Below, piece after piece: positions 1 through 12,646 of a stretch of 64,000 bases of DNA (the first letter of the stretch is position 1; each line of letters starts with the position of its first letter). The notes beneath the pieces are model-generated. The model did no database searches. It saw only the letters and a list, made by a program, of their open reading frames with translations, and had not been told where the DNA came from. The position numbers and the translations under genes were made by a program. Source of the DNA: Zonotrichia leucophrys gambelii (Eukaryota > Chordata > Aves > Passeriformes > Passerellidae); assembly GCF_028769735.1 (NCBI RefSeq), contig NC_088200.1, positions 70,589,268-70,653,267 of the forward strand, in the 5' to 3' direction.

Positions 1-796
1 AATGCGTTTGCTTAGAGACCAAATTTTATGGGTAAACCCAGGTAATCCTGTCAATTATATTTTTCCCAGTTGCATACCAAATATATAGAGAAAGGATTAT
101 AGATAACAGCTCAGCTGGAAAGGTAAAGACTCAGTTTTTCCTGGATAATTCTCTTCCATACTCTGCCAAACACTTGTCTGTAAACTGACAAGGATATTTC
201 ACTGTCGTACTTCATATTGAGGCATCCCAATTTTCAAATGTGCACAAATCCCCTCAAGAAACACACTGTATCTGGGCCAGATTTCATAATTTAATATCCA
301 AATACTTCAGTTTCTGAAGCTTCCAGAAAGGCTGTGAGAAGTTTTGGAACTCAAATCAATTAAGAACCCTGCTCTTTTTGAGTACTATTGATTTTCTTCA
401 TTTTGGAAGAGTGGAAAATATAAGCTCTGGAAAGTAGGAATGTCTGCAGGCTGTGAAGTTTAGAGATATTTCTCTTATGACTAAGTTGGCTGGCATCTAC
501 AAAAAAAAACCAAACCAACCATTAAGGTTTAATTACACAGCTTGAGGTTTATCATGTAGTTAGGTGAGGAACACCGCAATTGATGCTGACAAAAATATGA
601 ATAATATATTCTGTAGCCCAAAAACTTGTTCCATTGGTATGGTAACCTCATCTTTGCTGCTTAATCAGCTGAAGATCATCCCAGAGAACAGCACCTTTGC
701 CAAGAAATAAGTCTAGGGGTCTTTGCTTATTTGTTTAGGTTTGGATTGGGATTTTTTGGTTGGTTTGGGTTTTTTCTCTTTATTTGATGGCTTGGG

Positions 797-842
797 GTTT
801 GTTTGTTTGTTTGTTTGTTTGTTTGTTTGTTTGTTTGTTTTT
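797..842 (+). repeat. (GTTT)n microsatellite
   Basis: About eleven uninterrupted GTTT units follow a GT-rich lead-in (about 736-796). The open frame across it encodes only a FVCL-type repeat and is not a gene. The array is long and pure enough that length variation between individuals would be expected. Confidence 0.95.
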
Positions 843-910
843 GGGTTTGGGGTCTTTTTGTGTTGTTGCTTTCTTTTGGTTGTCTAGTTGCTTATCCTTA
901 AGGAAAGGTC

Positions 911-950
911 AAAATATGTATAAAATGTACAAAATATGTACAAAATGTAC
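911..950 (+). repeat. 20-bp two-copy tandem repeat
   Basis: Two adjacent 20-bp units of the form AAAATATGTAYAAAATGTAC differ at one base (T in the first, C in the second). Each unit is itself roughly two 10-bp halves. This is a local duplication with no visible function. Confidence 0.85.
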
Positions 951-1046
951 AAAAATTCCTGAACTCATAAAAGAAAATTAAAGCCTGCCATGTTGCCCTT
1001 TCTATGCATACATAGGGGTTACTTAGAACCAGGCAGAAAAGAATTA

Positions 1047-1352
1047 GCAGAATTCACAGAGTCACCAGGTTGAAAGAAACCTTCAAGGTCATGGAGTCCA
1101 ACCCAGCCCCAACCCCTCAACTGAGCCCTGGCACCCAGTGCCACATCCAGGCTTTGTTAAACACACCCAGGGATGGGGACTCCACCACCTCCTCGGGCAG
1201 CCATTCCAGAACTTTATCACTCTTTCTGTGAAAAACTTTTTCCTGATATCCAACCTGTATTTCCCTTGTTGTAGCTTAATTCTGGGTCCTCTGGTTCTGT
1301 CAGTGCTGCCTGGAGAAAGAGACCAATCCCACCTGAGCACAACCACATTTCA
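1047..1352 (-). mobile_element. CR1 LINE 3' fragment, minus strand
   Basis: On the plus strand this begins with the complement of a CR1 3' end (a 'GGTTGAAAGAAACCTTCAAGGTCATGGAGTCCAACCC' type sequence) and runs back into the reverse-transcriptase C-terminus. Minus-strand translation shows [19 protein letters not shown], close to the CR1 ORF2 C-terminal pattern RLDIRKNFFTERVVKHWN, preceded by a DRTRG motif. Just after the WNG a frameshift moves the remaining similarity to another frame, so the copy is dead. It is 5'-truncated, as most CR1 copies are. Many differences from the consensus suggest an old insertion. The 5' limit near 1352 is approximate because similarity fades. Confidence 0.9.
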
Positions 1353-2267
1353 TGAAGACACTCTCAGGGGGCCACTGGTCCCCTACTTTCACTAAGCGTA
1401 GGTCTCACCTTCCAAAAAGCCTTATTCCCTCAAGCCAGCTCACACCAGGAATTAGATCAGCTGAAGCAGATGGGAGAAGGTGAAGTTTTCCTAAATAGGA
1501 CAAATTTCTGGCCTCCTGCTGGGCAGGCAGGGCAGCCTGCCACTAGGCCCTGCTTCGCCTTGCCCTTGGCTAACCCAGAACCCCTCATCCTGTTTCCTCC
1601 CAAAATAACAGCTTTAATATTTTCAATTCTCATGCTTCCTGGTAGGTTTTTAGTTAGTTTCTCAACCAAAAGGAAATCTGTTTGGCTGGAGGCATTCACA
1701 ACCCTGACTGGCAGGGTGGGGATGGGTGCTCAAAGGCCCCAGCTTTTACACTCAGGGAATCCACTGCCCCGCAGCCACGCTGGCTGGAGCAGAGGGTCAG
1801 GTCTGAACAGAAAAAGTGGTCTTGACTAAAATTCTGAAGCTGCAAAGTGTTCTTGATTGTCTGAAAAACCTGACGCTACCAGGGGGTCTTGACTGAAAAA
1901 TTTACCCTCAGCTAGTGCACATTATCTACCACTGTCTGCATCGAATAATGCTTAACTTAGGCCTCACCTGATCCTTACCACTTTCCCTTTTCAGGGCAAA
2001 GAATCTGAAAGAATTAATTCTGTGTCATGAGTGACTTACAGTACAACACTGACAGTATCTGCTGCGTGCCTTGAGGTGATAAAAATAGGAAAGTTTAGGT
2101 AATTGGCCATGCAAACAGATTTTCTAGGGGGCAGTCAGATGACAAGGTGAGGGGCAAACCTTGGGTGATCACCTCCTTCCTTCACCTCTTGAAGCCAGAC
2201 ATCACAAGAAACTCTTTATTTAAAACACTGTCCCAAAGTGGATATATATAGATATGGATGTTACAAT
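1353..2267. other. Unassigned stretch, moderately GC-rich
   Basis: No gene or repeat is recognised with confidence. Open frames of 80 and 119 codons overlap on opposite strands around 1457-1829. Neither shows a known motif, and their mirror-image overlap in a GC-richer patch suggests chance. The patch at 1500-1830 could be an old transposon remnant, but I cannot name it. Confidence 0.4.
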
Positions 2268-2309
2268 TAAAAAAAAAAAAAGAAAAAAAAAAAAAGAAAA
2301 AAAGAAAAA
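2268..2309 (+). repeat. A-rich low-complexity tract
   Basis: Three poly(A) runs are separated by single G residues. It could be an old retrotransposon tail, but no element is recognisable upstream, so only the simple repeat is called. Confidence 0.85.
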
Positions 2310-4278
2310 TTGCATTTCAGAGGCATCCAGAGGCTGAGTAGAGACAGGTGCAATGCTTACAGAAAGAAAAAAGTCTTAAAAACTTGTCAATACCTTTAAT
2401 TTAAAGTGCAAAGTCAGCACAGGAACAGATTTATAAGAATGAGGTGAATACACTGAGGCACAGAATGAGTGGAATACTTTTAACGCTAGAGTAGTGAATT
2501 CAAGAAGCAAACTTAACCATATGTAAGATCCTTGGTGCAGATTTTCTATTTTTATATCCTGTGATGTGTCACAAACAGATATTAAGGTTTCAAAATATCT
2601 TTCTTTCAGTTTATGACTTTACTTAAAATCTGAATCTCTCTCAAATGAATTCTAGCCATGAAGATGAAATTGAGTATTTTGAATGCACTTTTTAGGTGTG
2701 TTTTATGCAGCATGGGATAAAGGATGTTAAAAAAATCCTACATATTTGTTGGAACAGAGTCTGGAATACAAGAATATTTTGGGAGCTGAATGTTTTAGTT
2801 TTTAGTTTTTAGTTTTTGAAGGACTTGCTCACAGTTTGGTTCCTATTTTAATTTCAATGGAACTTGTAAATTTTAGAAGAAAACAATCTAACATCTTAAA
2901 AAAATGGAATTTGTATTCTGCATAATAATCACATTCTGAAGTTTCTTTCTAAATGTAAGGTAAAGTGGTGATTTCTGTCTATGTAGGAAAAACTGAGGTA
3001 AAAAGATCGTATTAGTAGACATTCGTGTACTATTTCACTAATAATTAAGAAGAGTCCTGAAGTAAAGGAGACTAAAAATCTCATCATTTATGTCCCATCC
3101 TGTGACCATGTCTGACACTCCATAAACATGAAGTATTGTAGACACATCTGTGTGAGTCACAGAACTTTTCTTCTTGTTTGTAAAGTTTATGTGATAGAAT
3201 ATCAGATATGCCCAACTCACAGTGATCTAGTTAAAAGAAATATATAGGAAAATTAAACCAAATTTTTATACATGATCTTCACATGCACATGCAAAAAGAG
3301 AAAATTTGATAGAGAATGAAGACTGAGAGTTACAAATTCCTTAAACTCGGGTTGCTGTCTAAAATTTAATTCCCACAGTGGAAGTATAAATACTGTGACC
3401 TCTGGAATGTGCTGAATAATACAGGGGGATTTTTTTTGGATGATGTAGAATTGCATTCCTTTCACAGAGCATCCTCACCAGGACTGTGGCTTTGCTTGCC
3501 TTTCACATCTGTTACCTCCTGAAGCTGTGGAACAGAGCATATGCAGGTGAAGTTGTTTTCAAGCTGCAAAAAATATTCTCTCCAATGTGCAGTAATTTGC
3601 ATTTATTTTTATCCTGCCTTAAGTTGCAGAATTTGCTAGGTGCAAAAAAGTCTAAAAATACTCAGAATTTTCAGTGAAAACAAAAAGTCTAAAAATACTC
3701 AGAATTTTCAGTGAAACTGTAAAAAGAATGACATCAATGCAAGTAATTACTGAGCATGAAGTACATTGCTTATCTTACTCTCTCAGAAATCAGGTGCCGT
3801 GAAAATTTTCCCATTCCATACATTTGGAGTTCCAAAAAAGTATTCTGCTCGTAAAAACAGTATGGGTCTCCAGTGACACTAAAGCTTAATGTTGCAAAAT
3901 ATGGTTCTTTGAAATGCACCGAGGCCCTTGCCTGGTTTTATTTGTCCTTTCCTTCACTTCCTTTTCCCAGCAGGAGCTGATTTTTCTTTAGCAAGATCAA
4001 GTTGGAACGTAAATGTTTATTAAGTGCATATTCCAACCCTGCAGTCAGAGGGGAACTGCTGCATTTTGGTTACTTACTGTAGGTGCCTTTGTACCAGAAA
4101 CTGCTTTTGCCAAGGGCTGCCTGTAATGAAGGAGCCAATGACCTGTAAATTATAACTAAAATCCTCAAGTTGGTCTTGCAGATGGATGCTTTTGATTATG
4201 GTCTACAGTATCCAAAGTTCAATTTCTTTTTAAAGCAAAGAGCTTTAAGGTTCTTTGTGTGTATGTCGGTTTTTGTGG
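2310..4278. other. Gene-free AT-rich stretch
   Basis: No gene is recognised. It contains a short run of TTTTTAG units (2792-2818), a two-copy tandem duplication at 3643-3716 (listed separately) and otherwise unremarkable sequence. Confidence 0.55.
3643..3716 (+). repeat. 37-bp two-copy tandem duplication
   Basis: The segment AAAAGTCTAAAAATACTC continuing through TTTTCAGTGAAA occurs twice in direct succession. The copies are identical except for the lengths of the A runs at the junction. The near-perfect match indicates a recent local duplication or slippage event. Confidence 0.9.
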
Positions 4279-4302
4279 TTTTTTTTTTTTTTTTCTTTTT
4301 TA
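4279..4302 (+). repeat. Poly(T) tract
   Basis: A T run with a single C. A plus-strand T run can be the tail of a minus-strand retrocopy, but nothing recognisable follows. Confidence 0.85.
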
Positions 4303-4884
4303 AGGTTTGATATTTAAGTGCATTAAACAAATGTTTCTGATTTAAATTTTTATTGAGAACTTATATACAGGGGATTATGCATGTGCACTGGCTATTTTCT
4401 GTATCAAAAACAGTAACCATACAAAAGACAGAAGAAAAACCAAGCACAGACCTAAAGATACAGTTGGAAGCAGTAAAACTACAGAACGCATCTTAAAATA
4501 TTTAGTGACCTTTGCACAATTTATGTCCTGTTCATATTAAATTTCACTAATTTTGCAGGAGACTCCTAATTTTTAGAAATTAAGTGCAGAGTCGTAAACA
4601 ACTTGTGCTTTTGATCTGTTTCCCAATTTAATTAAGAATTCATGAGCATCCTGAGAAAAGTACAACCAGCTAGAGGCAAGACTGCACCTTTATTTTCCTC
4701 CCTCTTAGGTAAAAAACAATCAGGTACACGTGCAGTAGAACAGACAGAAGGTTAAACAGGGTTAGTAAACATTCCACTATAAAGGATGGAGAAAGAAAGA
4801 AAGAAAGGTGATAGAACCAGACAAAATTACAGAACCAGAAGAAATTACTCTGGAAAGTCCAAGTCAAAGTTCAAAAAATTACTG
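4303..4884. other. Gene-free AT-rich stretch
   Basis: No gene or repeat element is recognised. A short GAAA repeat lies near 4793-4806. Confidence 0.5.
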
Positions 4885-4984
4885 GAAATACAGTGCCATG
4901 GTCTAGTTGACATGAGGGTGATAAGCATTGAGCTTGATAATTTCAGAGGTCTTTTCTAACCTAAATGCTTCTGTGATTCTCTGA
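4885..4984 (+). mobile_element. CR1 LINE 3' end, plus strand
   Basis: The sequence 'GGTCTAGTTGACATG' is followed by an 'AGAGGTCTTTTCTAACCTAAATG' stretch and a 'CTTCTGTGATTCTCTGA' tail. This is the CR1 3' end with its terminal 8-bp repeat in degraded form. Only about 100 bp remain, consistent with severe 5' truncation. It carries no coding capacity. Confidence 0.85.
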
Positions 4985-6475
4985 AACTACCTCTGAGATC
5001 AAACAGAATTAATGTTTCAGAGATGTTCTGGATGTGGCTGAAAAGCGCAGCAGGAGAAATCAGAGGCACTATAAAATAAAATCATTTACACGTGTTGTGT
5101 CTTTTTCAAGCTTTTTTTAAAGTTATTTCAGCAGAAAATATTTGAATAATGTTACATCCTAATGGTGGGATAAAATTGGACAGGAGAAGCCACAGGAAAA
5201 CCTTTGAAAATGTTTTAAAGATTCTTTTCATAATACCCAGTAAAGATACCAAATAATGGTGAGCAAAATGTAAGTCTAATTTATCAGTCCATTAGGCAAA
5301 ATGTTTATTATGTATGCTTCTAGAATTTTCACAGAATAACAGATTTTTTTTTCTCTCAATTACTCTTAAAAAAAAAAAAAAGGCAAGTACAAACAAAAGG
5401 TGACAGATTGAGAATTGTCTGGAAGTAGGAAAAGATAATCAGATTTTCAAATTTAAAGGCAGAAGACATTAATGCTTTGCCTAAACCTCACTATAATAGG
5501 TCCAATGCTATTTGTTTAGTCAACTTTAAATAAAGCCTTAAGTTACATTCATACATGCATTTAAGAGCATATTCTGGAACTAATCAAAACAAGTTCTCAG
5601 TCATCCAGATTCTGATTGATAGTAAAGTTTCCTTTTGCATGAAAAGTGTCTTCTGTCAAGGTTAAAAAGAAATGTTTTCCTGCAATAATTATATATCCTT
5701 TAAACTACTACTACTACTACTTATTTATTCTAATGAAGGAATTTGGAGGCAAATTATGCTTTTTAGTAGCTTGTTTTATTGTTCTGGTTTGTTGGTGTTT
5801 AAACAACAAAATTCAGAAGTCATGTTCCTCAAACACAGACAAGTATCTATAAAATTAGTCCTATTTGCTTGTACATTTCAATACATAATGAAAAACACCC
5901 TGCCTGCATTTGAAAAGGTGACTGAGCATTCTGTTACACTGCAATCTCAGCTTATGAAGCAAGGCAAACATCTCAACATGTGGAATTCATGTAAATCTTA
6001 AGGAAGATTCCCTTAGTAAAAAAAAAAGGAAATTTGTATCCCATGAATCTGTGCCACAGGAATCTCTAATTTCTGTGATTTTATAATTCTGTCTGTTATA
6101 CTGCACTCACATAGGTTCCCCACAGTCAAATAGAGTGAAACAAAAACAGTGAATGGTCCTTCATACACTCCACAAAGAGATGCGAATCCATAGCAGTTCC
6201 CCAGAAATGATGAATCTGGAAAAAATTAGGATGCATTTTCTTTGCTGCATGTTCTGCTTCAAGAAACCCTCTCAACCCTTTGTGGTGGCAAGGTATTGTG
6301 ACATCAGGCATATCTAGAAACTGCATGGCTGAGGATCCAACAGCAGATCCATCTTCATCCAAGCTGAATTTTGTCATGGTTTTGTTCCTTCATTCTTTGC
6401 TTTCTCATACTCCATTGTAGCCTAGCAAAAATTGCATTCTCTCTCATGGTTGCGTTTCAACTGATGTATTTAATC
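4985..6475. other. Gene-free AT-rich stretch
   Basis: No gene is called. It includes a short poly(A) run (about 5369-5382), an (ACT)n patch near 5706-5721, and an 83-codon minus-strand open frame at 6126-6377. That frame has a protein-like composition but no secure family match (see findings). Confidence 0.5.
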
Positions 6476-6549
6476 CTTTTTTCTTTTTTTTTCTTTATTT
6501 TCCTTTTTTTTCCCCTTTTTTTCCTTTTTTTTTTTTTTTTTTTTTTTTA
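6476..6549 (+). repeat. T-rich low-complexity tract
   Basis: Poly(T) runs interrupted by C and A, ending in an uninterrupted run of about 24 T. No adjoining retrocopy is recognised on either strand. Confidence 0.9.
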
Positions 6550-9126
6550 AACTGGATTTCATGTAGTGGGATATATATTTTAAATGTGTTGTCTAAGTAA
6601 TGCAGTTTTCAACTTCATGTAATTTTTGAACTGCTAAGGCAGAGAGCAGCAAAATTTGCCCAGGCTGATATCAAACGTGTAATCTGAGGTAGAGGGGGAA
6701 AGCTTTTGACAGCCACTTAATTCCACTCCATTATAGAACATTTGCAGTTTAGAATGCTAGATTTCAAAAAAAAGTGCATGGAAATATAAAAATGTGGCCT
6801 GGAAATAAATAAAAGTGGCTAGGAGGCCACTGACTATTATTTAAGCTGTTTCATATTAGCACTTTGTGGACCACAGACAGTAACATTCCAGTATCCCTAC
6901 ATGGGTTAACAAACTTTATGTAAATTCTGGGATTCCATTGTGCAGTTTCAACAGCAGTCAACAACTGGATGTGGTCAAACAGCAGCTAGGAAACAGAGAT
7001 GGAGGAATTAAGGGATTGACTCTACTAGAATACAACTCAACACAATTAACCCCAAACTGGCCCAGGATTTAAGTGAAAGAAGCTTGTACCACAAATAGGA
7101 CACATCCAGTGATTTATTTTTTCATAGATAATAATAAAAAAAAAAATTAACTATGTTACAGTTCATGCAGATTTCCACTCAACTAAAATTGTCTTATTCC
7201 TCAACAATTACTTTTGACTAATGTCACTAGGGGAACTATTAAAATTCATTTCATGCTGCATCAGGTATGAAATGCCACTTTATAAGACAGGAGTTTTCTA
7301 AAGCTAAATGATACTAGACTAATGTGATATTTTTTTCCCTAGACGCAGTGCTGTAAATCTAATCTTTGTGAACTTTGATAAAAAGAATGTAACATTTACT
7401 GTGCAGGAATAGCATCAATAAAAATACTGGGGAAATCAAAATGGAGGTTACAATATCCTGAATGAACAAAAAACCCCTCAGCTAGAAAAAGTTAATAAAA
7501 TTAAGGATGGAAACTGGTAGCAGTGCTGTAGAAAAACAAAAGCAAGGTCAGTTTTCTCCAGTATTTTAATGAAGAAGCCAATGAATCACCATTGCCTAAC
7601 TTACGGGAGATGTCATGACAGGAAATTTCTTTTTTATTGAGAGTTAAAAATGGAGCTTATACTGAACCAGTGTTTATTTCAAATAACTCTTTACAAAATG
7701 TTTGAGTTAACTTTGCTGAAGTTATCCAGTGAAGTTAGACCCTCCTCTGCATTTAACAAATCCATGTATTTCAGATGGGGGATTTGTTTCTGGCTCTGTT
7801 TCTTCTTCTTTCCTTTCTTCATAAAGGAAATGCTTTAAGGGTGTAGCAGAGATAAATATTTTTCCCTACCAATAAGGGATCTTTTCCTGTGTTAACACAA
7901 AGACTCGAAGGCCTGTGACAATAAATTTTCATTGTATTTCTTCAAAAAGCAAGACTATAGGTAATACCATGAATTTTTCTCCTGCTCATCTGTGACAAGG
8001 AACTTGTAAAATACTGTGGGTATTTATTTCTACCTTTAATACAAGTAAAAGGCTCTGGTTTCCTCAGTTTCCTAAAAAAAAGTCTGAAGTTTAGGCAGAA
8101 ACCACTTCCTTATATGGAGAGAGCACCCTTAATTCTATTTCTAAAGATTTGCCTTTAGTTTTCAGAGGAAAAGCTTAAGAAATCAATTAACCTGATATTA
8201 AGAAAACTACCTGTTAAAAATATGCTTTTTTGACAGCAATATAATAAGGACCAGTTACAGCTATAGTATGTAAGCTGTTACTCATATTGATAATGAGCTT
8301 ACAAAAATAATGGTATGGATGTGACAGAATCATTTGAGTTATTTATTGGAATAAAATCTTCAGCTAGTAATGTAGGCCAAGGTTAAGCTGTAATAAGTCT
8401 ATCAATATGGTAGCAGCATAATAGAGTGATGCTCATAAAAGATTTGATGTAAATTTAGATGTATAATTAGGGCAGTCTGTAAGAATTATATGCCTGACAA
8501 TTTAATCAGATACAGTCCAGGTGGTCCTTAAAAGGGAACAGGTAAAGAATCTGTATTAATTTATATGAAAATTTAAAAATAATGAAAAATGTACCCACTC
8601 TTTGCCAGGAAATTATCAAACACTTACTAGGAAAAAAGATAAAGCTAGCTCTGCAACAAAAATCACACAGAATGATTGTTAAACTTCTGTCGTTTATGAT
8701 GTGATGGGATGCAGGAACCTTTACTACACAGTTTTTGGGGTGAAAAAGTTAGTTTGCTTTGTTTGTTGTCCTATTCATGGAAAAAAACCCGCACAAAACA
8801 GCCACAAAAAACCCAAAAAACAAAAATCCCTACCTTAAATTAAATTATTCCAGGATTGTTTCCTTCTACTGTCTGCAGAAATTTTCTTTATGGCTTATGG
8901 ACTGTTGTCTTTTAGGTGGTCATTTATAGTTTCCTCACAGATAACAGAGAAATTATCCAAACAAAGATAATGTGAACAGCACTTCATTAGGTGCCAAAAC
9001 ACCTATGATTTAACCAGTTCACTCAAATCACTTTTAATCTTTCATTTAAGAAGTTTAACAAGTAAAACAAATGAAAGGAGTCATTTCCTTGGAAGGAAAA
9101 AATACCCTTTTTATCAAGAACTAAAT
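6550..9126. other. Gene-free AT-rich stretch
   Basis: No gene or transposable element is recognised. Open frames are at most about 60 codons. An A/C-rich patch lies at about 8779-8829. Confidence 0.5.
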
Positions 9127-9240
9127 TTTTCTGTTTGGTTTTCTGGTTTTGGGGTTTTTGTTTTTTTGGTTTTTTTTTTGGTCAGTCAGTTGGTCGGGTG
9201 GTTTGGGATTTGGGATTTAAGTTTTTTTCTGTTTCTTTTA
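9127..9240 (+). repeat. G/T-rich low-complexity tract
   Basis: Mostly T and G, with TTTGG and GGTTT words and a TTTGGGATTTGGGATTT duplication near 9200-9220. Cytosine is scarce. It resembles, in complement, the A/C-rich tract at 52.96-53.28 kb. The open frame across it is low complexity and is not called. Confidence 0.75.
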
Positions 9241-12200
9241 TGGTTTATTTTTTCTTTTGTGATCCTCCTGGAAGTAAGCACCAAAGTCTTTTCTAACACC
9301 AGAACACAAAGATTTGTAAAGTAAAGATTATGAAAAACTGTTACCATTAGAGCCATTATTTCAATGTTTCTGTCAGTATATGACTGGAGAAATGGAAGCC
9401 CTTGTCTGAACAAAAATAACACACAATTATTTTCAAAATAAGAAAGATTGATTTATTTATATATTAATCTGCTGCCTCTCAGTCTCTCAAATTGTAAGGC
9501 AAGCAAACATTTTGGTTGAGAACAGCTTACCTCAGTCAAAAAGATTCAGGACATATACTTTTAAAAAACCAGATTTTCACAGATTTTCTTGGCCTTCTTT
9601 ATGTCATCAGTCTCTTTCCTGATTATGGGGAGTATCTGAACATCATACAGTACAATATTTGGAGTTTTGACACAGGTCGCAATAACATTTGCCACAGTTT
9701 TTTTTTTCTGTGACATTTATTCTCAGTGGTCTGGAAGGTTACACTACCACTAGGCAGTGATCCTGAAAAGTAATTTTAGTTTTATTTTCCCCCCTCATTC
9801 CTTTCTTCTCCTGAGCAATTAATTGAAATAAAATTTGAGCTCTGAGGTGAATAAAGAGGCATAGTCTGTGCTTGGAGATTTGTTTTTTCCCCAAGTCCAG
9901 ACAAAAAAAAAAGGATTTCTCTTGCACACATTTGTTTCAAACCCAGCCATAAATGACCTTTTTTTACCTACTCATTTTACACTGATATTTTCCTGAGATA
10001 GTGGGCCTGTGATTGTCATGGCACTGCAGACTTTGTTATGTACTGAAGAATATTTTACAGACCTCTTTTCTGGTTTCTCAGCATATTTCAACCAATTCCA
10101 CTCAGTCTGATGTGGTGCTAAGTACTTTCACCTTGTTTTCAGCTTATTTTGCTTTTTATGCAAGAAGACCTGAAAGAGAAAAGATCTATAATGCCTTTTT
10201 TTAGAGAATATACCCATCTGAATCACTCTGCTAAGCTCCCATTAAAAAATAAATTCTGGAGTAGTAGAGGCAGCCTCAAAACTACTTTTTTAAATCTTTT
10301 TTTTTGCATATCCTGATTTAAAGATGTGCTAAAAGCAAGAATATGGTTGCCTCTTCTCTCAAGCAGGTGAAAATAACTTTGAAGAGTGCACCTGAAATTA
10401 CAAGAGAGAACTAGATCCACAATTCAGAAATAAATTTATTTGATTTATGATATACATGACTTGTTATTAGCAAAGGGGGAAAGATGGGATAATATATTTA
10501 AACTGGTGTTTTGATTTTTTGCAAAATTTTAAACAATATAAAGAACTTTTTAGGGCAAATGCCAATCAAAACAAGTGTTGGATGAAAGGATTTTGGCAAA
10601 TTAATTGAAGATATAATTATATGTGAAAGACAAATGACTTAGAAAAGTCAAAACTTATTCTTTCCCCAAGTCAAAAAATATTTTTTAAAAAGTCTTTCTG
10701 ATCACCTAAAATTTACATAAAAATTTGTCTGGGGTAGATCTCAACATCTCTACCATTTCTAGGGTAGGTCTCAGCATTTAACCTCAACTGATAAATTACT
10801 TCCAATGAGTTTTATTTAATGTGAAAACGTTAAAAACAACTGGGTAGTAAATTTTTAATCTTTTTTCAGAAAAATATCTGGGAAAAACATAAGCCCATGA
10901 TGCACTTCTAAGTACAAAAATACCAGATGACAAGAAGTTGAAGGCACATAACATGGATTGGAAATAGATTTTGCATTTTATGCATTTTAACAGCAAATTC
11001 TACCATTTTAACAGAACACCTGAACTGTGGAGCATTCTGGGTTGTTGAATATTTTTGAATACGTATTGAATTTGTCTTTTCTTTCTAAAGCTAATACTTT
11101 ATTTCAGTTTGGAAAAATGCAAAGGCCTCTTGTTTTGTACAAGAGTTAATTTTGATATCTTGTAGTTGTAAGATCTATGAATCACAATAAAATGTTTCAG
11201 TTGAAGAACTTCTCAATTACTGGAAGTGTATTTAGTTTTTGTTGCACTGTTAAGTTTACTTCAACGTCAGGTTTCAGATCAATAACTTCTTAGGGATTTG
11301 GGACGTACAGGGAAGAAATTGCCTATGTTCAGGTGAACTTCATCTCTTACATCAGAACCATGGTAAAAAAAATTAAAATAATTGATTTCTTGTTACAATT
11401 AGAGTGAGCTCCTGTAATCACAATATTGAGAGGTCCCTCACAGCATCTTGATCTTAAAAGAGCCTTCATCACAGCTTTCATTATTATGCCTTAGAGGAAT
11501 AAATCTTCAATAAACTCACCCAGATTATTAATAAGAACTTCAGTAAAAGAATTTGCTAACACCACCAGGTAAATCAGCTAAATGTCATGCAAAAGGAGCG
11601 AGGCAAACTCTGTGCACCCTGCTAGAGAGAGTGAATTTTTACTTACCTCCCAATATAATCTCCTATTTCCGAGGTTTATCACAATAGTTTAAAAAAAAAA
11701 GTCAACTCTTTATTTTGTTAGTGCTACCAAGCTGTACTTCTAACAGAAAGACTTAAAAGTAGAGATTGGTTCTAGAATACTTTTACTGAAACAAAAATCA
11801 AAAATATTAACTACAGTGCTCATAAATTGTCCTATTACTGAAAAAAAAAGACAAAACTGGTAGGGCCAGATGAAACTACACTGTATTTACTATTAATTCT
11901 AAACAAAATAACTGTATATCTGAGAATGTTTTAATATTTTAGACTAGATTAATATGAAGAAAATGTGCTTCAAAACACAGATAAGTCCCCAGTCTCAGGA
12001 ATATAATATTTCAAAACACTCTCTGTGGTAGGGAATCATTTACTATGATGAAGACACAATAAGAAATTATTTCTTTTTCTAGGTTTTGGGTTTTTTCCCC
12101 CCATTCCTTCACATTTTAAGTGCTGCCAAAACTGGAATTAAGAGTTCTGAAGCCAAATCAGATTTCTTTGTTTCTGATCCAAGTTTCAACTTCTTTATTA

Positions 12201-12569
12201 AATACCAACAAATAATTTCCTTTGTAAAATAATTTTCAGTTTCAAGGAAAGAAACAAAGACTGTCTTGTCTTTTAAGAAGAAATGTAATAGACTGTAAAA
12301 TCATTTAAAGAAATTATTTTCTGTGATAACAGATTTAACTTTACATGGCAAACAATTGTAGCTGTTGTGAAGAGAAAAGGAAATAACACTTTAAACAAAC
12401 ATTTCTGGAGTAAAATGCTATGCTGTGTGAAGAAATTAACATATTTCATTTTGTTAGCATAAAATTAAACTGCTAATTTTGTAAGATGTCATTATGAGTG
12501 GTAAAAAGGCTGTTTTTTAAAAACTCAGACCAACATAACAGATTAGAATTTATAGATATTTTTTCACTA
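9241..12569. other. Gene-free AT-rich stretch
   Basis: No gene, RNA gene or mobile element is recognised. All frames are under about 80 codons and lack known motifs. Confidence 0.5.
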
Positions 12570-12646
12570 AATTTTATATGTGTATATATAATATTATTTA
12601 TATATACATATAAAATATGTCTCTGTGTGTATGTGTGTGTGTGTCT
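12570..12646 (+). repeat. Compound (TA)n/(TG)n microsatellite
   Basis: A TATATA-rich segment passes into TGTGTGTATGTGTGTGTGTG. It is interrupted and so probably old. Confidence 0.8.

Larger units (their letters stand above)
1..1046. other. Gene-free AT-rich stretch
   Basis: No gene is recognised. Open frames are short and have low-complexity translations. The stretch holds a (GTTT)n microsatellite and a small two-copy repeat, both listed separately. The remainder looks like unique intergenic sequence. Confidence 0.6.

Noticed and set aside
1457..1829. 80- and 119-codon frames on opposite strands
   Set aside because: No motif, and they mirror each other in a GC-richer patch. More likely an unidentified old repeat than a gene.
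2268..2309. A-rich tract as a LINE or retrogene tail
   Set aside because: No retrocopied body could be recognised upstream.
6055..6098. 'ATTTCTGTGATTTTATAATTCTGTC' as a possible CR1 tail
   Set aside because: Only the short GATTCTGTG-like tail is suggestive. The conserved 'TTTTCCAACCT' stretch is missing.
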